This document shows, in pieces, positions 1-4,485 of a DNA stretch of 9,082 bases. Source of the stretch: Pseudomonadota bacterium (lineage in GTDB: Bacteria > Pseudomonadota > Alphaproteobacteria > Acetobacterales > Acetobacteraceae); assembly GCA_021784255.1 (NCBI GenBank), contig JAJXSZ010000112.1, positions 1-9,082 on the forward strand, read 5' to 3'. The notes below the pieces were generated by a model, which saw only the letters and a list, made by a program, of their open reading frames with translations, searched no databases and was not told where the DNA came from. The translations under genes and the position numbers were made by a program. How positions within the stretch are numbered: position 1 is the stretch's first letter; each line of letters opens with the position of its first letter.

Positions 1-695
1 CGCGCCCTCTCGCGCCGGGCGCGGACATCGTGATCGGGGATGTCACCCTCCCGCAGACACTGGTTGATGCCGTAGACGGTGTCGACGCGATCGTCCTCAC
101 CCTCGGCTCGGATGGCCAGGGCAAGGCCGGCGCCGAAACGACCGAGTACGGCGGGGTGCGCAACATCCTCGCCGCGCTGGATGGCCGGCAGGCGCGGATC
201 GTGCTGATGACGGCGATCGGCGTCACGGATCGCGAAGGGCAGTATAACCGCTCCACGCAAGCCCATGACTGGAAGCGCCGCTCGGAACGGCTCGTGCGCG
301 CGAGCGGCCTGCCCTACACGATCGTCCGGCCGGGCTGGTTCGACCACAACGCCCCGGACCAGCATCGCCTGCATCTCCTCCAGGGGGATAGGCGCCATGC
401 TGGCAATTCCAGCGACGGCGTGATCGCCCGGCGCCAGATCGCCGAGGTGCTGGTGAACAGCCTCACCTCTGATGAGGCGATCGCCAAAACCTTCGAACTG
501 GTCGCCGGGCACGGTCCGGCGCAGGACGATTTCGCAGCGCTGTTCGCCGCGCTCGATGCCGATCCGAGGGCCAGCCTCGATGGCGTGCGCGACCTGGCCA
601 ACATGCCGCTCGACGCAGAACCGCCGCATGTGCGCGTCGATCTCGACGCAGCGCTGGCGCGTCGGCCCCACTCCCAATCAAACAGTGCGAGATGA
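1..695 (+). CDS. NAD(P)-binding (atypical short-chain dehydrogenase/NmrA-like) oxidoreductase, 5' end missing
   Basis: This is the 3' part of a Rossmann-fold NAD(P)-binding protein. The reading frame is open from the first bases, and the residues before the GTG at 30 (GADIVIGDV) already match the family's 'distance-to-value, GDV' strand. The gene therefore starts outside the window, and the GTG is probably internal. The glycine-rich nucleotide loop is off the edge. Visible are a VDAIVLTLGS strand, a YGGVRNILAAL helix, a VLMTAIGVT strand, then YTIVRPGWFD, where the substrate pocket begins. The DGVIARRQIAEVLVNSL segment is typical of this class. No YxxxK catalytic pair is evident, as usual for atypical SDRs, so it may be a redox sensor or reductase; the substrate cannot be told. 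It ends 3 nt before the aldo/keto reductase, so the two are probably co-transcribed and translationally coupled. Confidence 0.85.
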   Translation, partial: RPLAPGADIVIGDVTLPQTLVDAVDGVDAIVLTLGSDGQGKAGAETTEYGGVRNILAALDGRQARIVLMTAIGVTDREGQYNRSTQAHDWKRRSERLVRASGLPYTIVRPGWFDHNAPDQHRLHLLQGDRRHAGNSSDGVIARRQIAEVLVNSLTSDEAIAKTFELVAGHGPAQDDFAALFAALDADPRASLDGVRDLANMPLDAEPPHVRVDLDAALARRPHSQSNSAR

Positions 696-698
696 CAG

Positions 699-1679
699 AT
701 GAAATATTCACGACTTGGCAGCTCCGGCCTCAAGGTCAGCCGACTCACGCTCGGCTGCATGAGCTTTGGCACCGGCGGGCGCAACGGGACATGGACCCTC
801 GATGACGCGGCCGCCGAACCGATCTTCCGGCAGGCGCTCGATCTCGGCATCACGTTCTGGGATACGGCCAATGTCTATAGTTCCGGCACGTCGGAAGAGA
901 TCGTCGGCCGGGCGATCGCGAAGCTCGCCCGGCGCGACGACATCGTGCTCGCAACCAAGCTGCATTTCCGGATGCATGACGGCCCCGGCGGCTCGGGTCT
1001 GTCGCGTAAGGCGGTGATGGAGCAGATCGACGGCTCATTGAAGCGCCTCCGCACCGACTATGTCGATCTCTACCAGATCCATCGTTTCGACCCCAACACG
1101 CCGGTCGACGAAACGATGCAGGCGCTGCACGACGTCGTGAAGGCCGGCAAGGTCCGCTACCTCGGCGCCTCCTCGATGTGGGCTTGGCAGTTCTCGAAGA
1201 TGCAATACGTCGCAAGCCTCAACGGCTGGACGCGCTTCGTGTCGATGCAGCACCAGTACAATCTCGTGCAGCGCGAGGAAGAGCGCGAGATGTTCGGCTT
1301 GCTGGCCGACCAGGGCATCGGCTCCCTGCCGTGGAGCCCGCTCGCCGGCGGCCTCGTCACCCGGCCCTGGGGCGACAAGAGCACGGCGCGCGGTGCGGAG
1401 AACCCGGTGGTCGATATGTTCGGCCGGCCGCTGTTCCAGGACAGCGACAAGGCGATCGTCGATGCGGTCCAGAAGATCGCCCAGTCGCGCGGCGTCTCGA
1501 TGGCGACGGTGGCGATGGCCTGGGTGCTGAACAGGCCGGACGTTTCCTCACCGATCATCGGCGCGACCAAGCCGAAACATCTGGCCGACGCCGCCGCCGC
1601 GCTCGACCTGAAGCTGAGCGACGAGGAGATCGCCGCACTCGAGCAGCCCTATACGCCACGGCTCCCGACCTACTTCTAA
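699..1679 (+). CDS. Aldo/keto reductase, complete
   Basis: A 326-residue (alpha/beta)8-barrel NADPH-dependent oxidoreductase that reduces aldehydes or ketones in the cytoplasm, of usual length for the YajO/Tas-like bacterial group. The N-terminus MKYSRLGSSGLKVSRLTLGC is the standard family opening and supports the ATG at 699. The full catalytic tetrad is readable: D55 and Y60 in WDTANVYSSG, K87 in ATKLHF and H128 in LYQIHRFD. The C-terminal NADP-binding region includes SPIIGATKPKHLADA and a typical ending. It follows the SDR gene by 3 nt with no strong Shine-Dalgarno sequence, which suggests coupling to it. The remnant of a second, different aldo/keto reductase lies downstream. The specific substrate is unknown. 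Similarity to YajO is a family-level judgement, so no gene symbol is given. Confidence 0.95.
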   Translation: MKYSRLGSSGLKVSRLTLGCMSFGTGGRNGTWTLDDAAAEPIFRQALDLGITFWDTANVYSSGTSEEIVGRAIAKLARRDDIVLATKLHFRMHDGPGGSGLSRKAVMEQIDGSLKRLRTDYVDLYQIHRFDPNTPVDETMQALHDVVKAGKVRYLGASSMWAWQFSKMQYVASLNGWTRFVSMQHQYNLVQREEEREMFGLLADQGIGSLPWSPLAGGLVTRPWGDKSTARGAENPVVDMFGRPLFQDSDKAIVDAVQKIAQSRGVSMATVAMAWVLNRPDVSSPIIGATKPKHLADAAAALDLKLSDEEIAALEQPYTPRLPTYF

Positions 1680-1692
1680 CCCCCACTCGCAC

Positions 1693-1733
1693 TCTGGCAC
1701 CGCGCAAGGAGATCTGGCACCGCGCAAGGAGAT
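1693..1733 (+). repeat. 20-bp perfect tandem duplication carrying two ribosome binding sites
   Basis: The unit CTGGCACCGCGCAAGGAGAT occurs at 1694-1713 and again, identical and directly adjacent, at 1714-1733; the match extends one base to the left. Each copy contains AAGGAGA. The second copy is correctly spaced for the ATG at 1740, and the first is now a spare. Such adjacent perfect copies usually arise by replication slippage and look recent because no base differs. Confidence 0.95.
1726..1732 (+). promoter_or_regulatory. Strong ribosome binding site for the decayed aldo/keto reductase
   Basis: AAGGAGA lies 7 nt before the ATG at 1740 and is the best Shine-Dalgarno match of any gene start in the window. 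It fixes the start of the remnant and shows the gene was once well translated. An identical copy sits 20 bp upstream because of the tandem duplication. Confidence 0.75.
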
Positions 1734-1739
1734 TGTGTC

Positions 1740-1985
1740 ATGGACACGCGCATTCTCGGCACCGACCTGGCCGTCTCGGCCCTCGGCTTTGGCTGCATGG
1801 GCCTCGACTTCAGCTATGCCCATAAGCTGACGAAGGGAGAAGGCGTCACCCTGATCCGCAAGGCGGTCGATCTCGGCGTCACCTTCTTCGAGATGGCCGA
1901 CTTCGAGATGGCCGAGATCTATGGCCCCTTCACCCGCGACGGCCTCTGCGACACTATCGGCCGCGGCATCGACACCGTCACCCCA
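1740..1985 (+). pseudogene. Truncated aldo/keto reductase remnant
   Basis: The first about 80 codons match the start of an aldo/keto reductase of a different subgroup from the intact neighbour: residues 3-22 (TRILGTDLAVSALGFGCMGL), then LIRKAVDLGVTFF and IYGPFTRDGLC. The expected active-site string FFDTAEVYGPF reads FFEMADFEMAEIYGPF. A 15-bp duplication has inserted five residues, and the catalytic aspartate position is Glu. The tyrosine remains (Y61), but the lysine and histidine of the tetrad are absent because resemblance stops near residue 80, where about 330 residues are expected. The frame stays open to 2318, but beyond about 1985 it shows no family motifs and from 2092 it runs antisense to a better gene, so I do not count that part. 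It is most likely a dead gene whose 3' three quarters were deleted. Expression of a short peptide is possible given the good ribosome binding site. Confidence 0.8.
1886..1915 (+). repeat. 15-bp perfect tandem duplication inside the aldo/keto reductase remnant
   Basis: CTTCGAGATGGCCGA occurs at 1886-1900 and again at 1901-1915 with no mismatch. It keeps the frame and inserts five residues directly before the catalytic tyrosine. Together with the 20-bp duplication about 170 bp upstream it marks a slippage-prone, unselected segment. Confidence 0.95.
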
Positions 1986-2056
1986 ACCGAGTGCGCCGAC
2001 AACTTCGCCAACGCAGATAAGACCCCAGGAGAAACCGGGTCCGCAGGCCGGCGGGA

Positions 2057-2077
2057 CCGGCGGGGCTTTCGCGCCGG
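2057..2077. terminator. GC-rich inverted repeat at the convergence point, possible terminator
   Basis: CCGGCG at 2057-2062 pairs with CGCCGG at 2072-2077 across a 9-nt loop. It lies 15 bp past the stop of the small exported-protein gene on the minus strand, and after the decayed plus-strand gene, where converging transcripts would need to stop. No T-run follows on either strand, so it is not a classic intrinsic terminator, and such pairs are frequent in GC-rich DNA. Confidence 0.3.
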
Positions 2078-2091
2078 CTCGCGGGGCGGCG

Positions 2092-2394
2092 CTACCGCGC
2101 GGACGCCATCAGCCGGTAGAGGCGCGGCTCCAGCACGACGCGCCAGTAGCCGACGGTGCAGCCGACCGAGTTCGCCGCCTGGTCCAGCGTGCCGCTGCCG
2201 GGGATGGCGCGCAGGACCACCTCAGCCGAACCCTTGGCCCCGGCGAGGAATCCCGGGGTCCTGGCGGAACTGGCCCCGACGCCGCCGGAGCGCATCTCGA
2301 GGGCCTGGCAGGGGCTGACGGTGTTGGTCTGCCATAGCGGATAGCCATAAGCCCCGGCGATAATCACGGCGAGGATGGCGAATGAGCGTTTCAT
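2092..2394 (-). CDS. Small exported protein of unknown function
   Basis: I do not recognise the family. The 100-residue product starts MKRSFAILAVIIAGAYGYPL: two basic residues, a hydrophobic core at about 5-15 and small residues near 14-17, which is a plausible Sec signal peptide or N-terminal anchor. The mature part has exactly two cysteines, C29 and C79, suited to a disulfide in the periplasm. There is an Ala/Gly/Ser-rich middle and a C-terminal part with several aromatics (VGYWRVVLEPRLYRL). The ATG lies 9 nt after the NUDIX stop codon, so it is probably the last gene of the operon. The only Shine-Dalgarno-like string (AGAAG) lies in the 3' arm of a palindrome. It is rated a real gene because of the signal-like start, the aromatic, codon-plausible C-terminus and the operonic position; the alternative is chance open frame in GC-rich DNA. 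Confidence 0.7.
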   Translation of the reverse strand: MKRSFAILAVIIAGAYGYPLWQTNTVSPCQALEMRSGGVGASSARTPGFLAGAKGSAEVVLRAIPGSGTLDQAANSVGCTVGYWRVVLEPRLYRLMASAR

Positions 2395-2399
2395 AAGAT

Positions 2400-2419
2400 A
2401 CTTCTAATATTTTAGAAGT
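2400..2419. promoter_or_regulatory. Palindrome overlapping the NUDIX stop codon
   Basis: ACTTCTAA (2400-2407) and TTAGAAGT (2412-2419) are perfect 8-bp arms around a TATT loop. On the minus-strand transcript the palindrome covers the last NUDIX codons and the TAG stop, and its 3' arm contains AGAAG, the only Shine-Dalgarno-like match for the ATG at 2394. It could be a translational-coupling hairpin that ribosomes terminating on the NUDIX gene would open. A dyad binding site for a protein is the alternative. The stem is AU-rich, so stability would be modest, and no T-run follows, which argues against an intrinsic terminator. Confidence 0.5.
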
Positions 2420-2865
2420 TCCTTCGCAACTAAAACAATCCGCCTTGTCTCACTCCATGACAAATATTCATTAACCTCGCCGAACTTCAGCCAGCGCGGT
2501 TCCGTCGCGTCGCCGCCGGCGCGCGGCACGCCCCCGGTCCAGGCGGCGGCAAAGTCGATGATGCTGTAGTGGTATCGCACCCGCCCCTCGGGGTCGCGGG
2601 TGATGCTGTCGGCCTGGCCGGCGAGCAGGAGTTCGCCGACCTCGAGCCCGGTCTCCTCGCGCAGCTCGCGGCGGGCGGCCTGTTCGGCGGTTTCGCCGAG
2701 CTTCTGCGCGCCGCCGGGCAGGCTCCAGCTACCCTGCGCTGGCGGGCGGCGGCGGCGGATCGCCAGCACCGCCCCAGGGCGCAGCACCACCACGCCAATG
2801 CCGACGATGGGCCGCGCCGGATATTCCCGGGATGCTGGCCTTTCCGGCGCATCCGCTCCGGTCAT
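2404..2865 (-). CDS. NUDIX hydrolase (ADP-ribose/nucleoside-diphosphate pyrophosphatase-like)
   Basis: A 153-residue cytoplasmic enzyme expected to cleave a nucleoside diphosphate linked to another group, using Mg2+ or Mn2+. The complete Nudix box Gx5Ex7REUxEExGU is present from G52 to L74: G52, E58, then RELREETGL at 66-74 with the metal-binding glutamates E70 and E71. Before it, PIVGIGVVVL and GSWSLPGG are the usual first strand and substrate loop; W82-type aromatics follow in the second half, and SETRRIVLVAKEL forms the closing helix. Substrate cannot be read from sequence. The ATG at 2865 overlaps the DUF4340 stop as ATGA, with no good Shine-Dalgarno sequence, indicating translational coupling. 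The last about 20 codons are clearly AT-richer than the rest but still read like the family's C-terminal helix. Its role in a transporter operon is unclear. Confidence 0.95.
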   Translation of the reverse strand: MTGADAPERPASREYPARPIVGIGVVVLRPGAVLAIRRRRPPAQGSWSLPGGAQKLGETAEQAARRELREETGLEVGELLLAGQADSITRDPEGRVRYHYSIIDFAAAWTGGVPRAGGDATEPRWLKFGEVNEYLSWSETRRIVLVAKELLKY

Positions 2866-4448
2866 CGCCCGGTGTAGCTTGCGACGGCCGCGGCCGCGGC
2901 GGCGGCTTCCGCCGGCGCGGGGCTGCCGGCTGACGGCGCGCCGGGCAGCGCGGCGGCCTCCATGCTTCGGCTCCCGATCTTGGCCTTGCCCTGGATGGCC
3001 TTGCCGTTGGGCGCCTTGCCGTTGGGGGGCACGGTCCGGGGCGTGCCAGTTGCTGGCGCCGTGGTACCCGGTGCCGTGGTACCCGGTGCCGTGGTACCAG
3101 GTGCCGTGGTACCAGGTGCCGTGGTACCGGGTGCCGTGGTACCGGGTGCCGTGGTCTTGGGCATCGTGGTTCCGGGCGTTGCCGTGCCATGAACCGTGCC
3201 GCTCGGGCCGGCAGAGCCCGGGGCAGCAGAGCCCGGGGCAGCAGAGCCCGGGGCAGCAGAGCCCGGGGCAGCAGAGCCGGGGGCAGCAGAGCCGGGGGCA
3301 GCAGAGCCCTGGGAAGTGGGGCCCTTGGGCGTCGTCGCGGCCGGGGCGGTTGCGGCGGCTGGACCGGCCGCGGCGGGCCCGGCGCTGGCCGGCGGGATCG
3401 GTGCGGCGCCGGCGGGCGGCGTCGGCGCGAGCTCGGCGAGCGTGGGCACGAGCTGGCGCTCCATCCAGCCGCCGAGGCGGTAGGTCCAGCCACGGAGCCG
3501 GGCCGCGAGCGGCGCCGCGCCCTTGCCGCTGGCCTCGAACTGCGCCCAGAGATCGGCGCCGTCGCGGAAGGCGCGCACGGTGATGGCGAGCCCGTCGCTG
3601 GTGCGGAACACCGAGCTGCCGACGGGCTTGCCGGGCTCGGTGCTGGCCGGTGCCACGTCCTCCAGCGTCAGCGCCTGCAGCGCGCCGGCGAGGTCGTCGA
3701 GCTTGTAGGCATCAAGCGGCGGATGGGTCTTCGGGCTCGCCAGCACCAGCTTGCCGGCCCTGGCGACGAAACGCAGCGTCGTCGCATCGCGGTGCACGGT
3801 GACGCTGGCGATGCGATCGCGGGCGATATCGACGATGCCGCGCTGGAGCCAGAGCTGCGGGTCGGCGTCCACCGTGAGCGCGCCCTGGGCGAGCCAGGAG
3901 CGGCGATGGCCGGGGCGGCGGATGTAGATCTCGTCGGGCAGTCCGCCGGCGGCGCGCACGCGCTGGTGGCCGACGATCAGCGCGGCGACCAGCTTGCCCC
4001 CGGCGTCGAACAGCGACACCCCGGTCGAGGCGCCGCCGGCGGCGGCGGGGTCCTCGACGCCGATGCGGCTGTAGAGCCGGGGGTCCGCGGTGCGCGGCGA
4101 CACCTGGCGCAGCAGGGTGAGGCCGGACAGCATCGCCCGCAGCTTGTCGGTGCGCACCGGATAGAGCCCGCGCTCCTCCAGGCCCCAGCCTCCGACCCCG
4201 GCTCCACCCTGGCCGCCGCCCTGGCTCTGCAGCGGGCGCGGGCGCAGCACGATGGTCTTGCCCGCGCTTTCGATGGCGATGCGCGTGACGGCGGGCAGCT
4301 TCGCGGCGAGGCCGGGGAAGACCAGCCGGCCGCGGCCGACCTCGCTGCTCGGCGCGGGGACCGAACCCGGGCCAACGCGCCAGCCGATGAAGGCGACCAG
4401 CAGGCCGGCGAGAAAGAGGATCAGGTTGCGGCGTAGGTTGGCGTGCAT
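2862..4448 (-). CDS. DUF4340 domain protein with pentapeptide-repeat C-terminal tail
   Basis: This 528-residue protein accompanies GldG-type transporters. Residues 8-24 form one transmembrane anchor (LILFLAGLLVAFIGW) after a basic N-terminus, so the body should face the periplasm. Residues about 45-340 are the DUF4340 region: VTRIAIESAGKTIVLRP, LYPVRTDKLRAMLSGL, an ADPRLYSRIGVEDP stretch and a closing WTYRLGGWMERQL. DUF4340 proteins have no known catalytic role. Residues 341-528 are a disordered Ala/Pro/Thr/Ser-rich tail with GSAAP x6 (381-410), GTTAP x6 (436-465) and PNGKA x2 plus IQGKA (475-489), then an alanine run. Family members normally end soon after the folded region, so the tail is an addition. 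The gene starts 33 nt after gldG-like stop, in the same frame, with no clear Shine-Dalgarno sequence; its stop overlaps the NUDIX start. Confidence 0.9.
   Translation of the reverse strand: MHANLRRNLILFLAGLLVAFIGWRVGPGSVPAPSSEVGRGRLVFPGLAAKLPAVTRIAIESAGKTIVLRPRPLQSQGGGQGGAGVGGWGLEERGLYPVRTDKLRAMLSGLTLLRQVSPRTADPRLYSRIGVEDPAAAGGASTGVSLFDAGGKLVAALIVGHQRVRAAGGLPDEIYIRRPGHRRSWLAQGALTVDADPQLWLQRGIVDIARDRIASVTVHRDATTLRFVARAGKLVLASPKTHPPLDAYKLDDLAGALQALTLEDVAPASTEPGKPVGSSVFRTSDGLAITVRAFRDGADLWAQFEASGKGAAPLAARLRGWTYRLGGWMERQLVPTLAELAPTPPAGAAPIPPASAGPAAAGPAAATAPAATTPKGPTSQGSAAPGSAAPGSAAPGSAAPGSAAPGSAAPGSAGPSGTVHGTATPGTTMPKTTAPGTTAPGTTAPGTTAPGTTAPGTTAPGTTAPATGTPRTVPPNGKAPNGKAIQGKAKIGSRSMEAAALPGAPSAGSPAPAEAAAAAAAVASYTGR
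2983..3027 (-). repeat. 15-bp repeat family encoding PNGKA
   Basis: GCCTTGCCGTTGGGC at 2998-3012 and GCCTTGCCGTTGGGG at 3013-3027 are near-identical plus-strand units, and GCCTTGCCCTGGATG at 2983-2997 is a diverged third. On the minus strand they encode PNGKA, PNGKA and IQGKA (residues 475-489 of the DUF4340 protein). This third, lysine-containing family shares the 15-bp period of the two larger arrays nearby. Confidence 0.85.
3061..3150 (-). repeat. 15-bp minisatellite, six units, encoding GTTAP
   Basis: Six head-to-tail plus-strand units follow GTGGTACC(C/A/G)GGTGCC. Two diverged units follow at 3151-3180, and a diverged half-match lies at 3046-3060. Each of the six contains the palindrome GGTACC. 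The single variable base changes in pairs: C,C then A,A then G,G. It encodes residues 436-465 of the DUF4340 protein, and the variation is synonymous for proline. Confidence 0.97.
3211..3300 (-). repeat. 15-bp minisatellite, six units, encoding GSAAP
   Basis: Four identical plus-strand units GCAGAGCCCGGGGCA (3211-3270) are followed by two identical units GCAGAGCCGGGGGCA (3271-3300) and a diverged seventh at 3301-3315. The only variation is a synonymous proline third position. It encodes residues 381-410 of the DUF4340 protein. It shares length and copy number with the GTTAP array but not sequence. Confidence 0.97.
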
Positions 4449-4449
4449 G

Positions 4450-4485
4450 TCAGCGCCGGATCGTTGCGGAGTCGTTGCGGGTCAT
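4450..4485 (-). other. Possible 11-codon coupling mini-ORF between gldG-like and DUF4340 genes
   Basis: An ATG at 4485 overlaps the gldG-like stop as ATGA. It opens an 11-codon frame (MTRNDSATIRR) whose TGA ends one base before the DUF4340 ATG (TGACATG). Neither start has a convincing Shine-Dalgarno sequence, so ribosomes could reinitiate twice and reach the DUF4340 start. Such a short frame can occur by chance. Confidence 0.25.

Noticed and set aside
30..32. GTG at 30 as the start of the first gene
   Set aside because: The residues encoded upstream in the same frame already match the family, so the gene most likely begins outside the window.
1986..2318. Continuation of the aldo/keto reductase remnant as a 192-residue protein
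   Set aside because: The frame is open but becomes Arg/Pro/Ala-rich without family motifs, and from 2092 it runs antisense to the exported-protein gene.
3046..3315. CRISPR array or regulatory iterons
   Set aside because: Units are directly adjacent with no unique spacers, and variation is confined to synonymous third positions, as expected for coding minisatellites.
2600..4436. Several long plus- and minus-strand frames across the minisatellites, including an elastin-like VVPGA repeat product
   Set aside because: A 15-bp repeat keeps all six frames open and repetitive. Only the minus-strand frame continuous with the DUF4340 domain has a folded, recognisable part.
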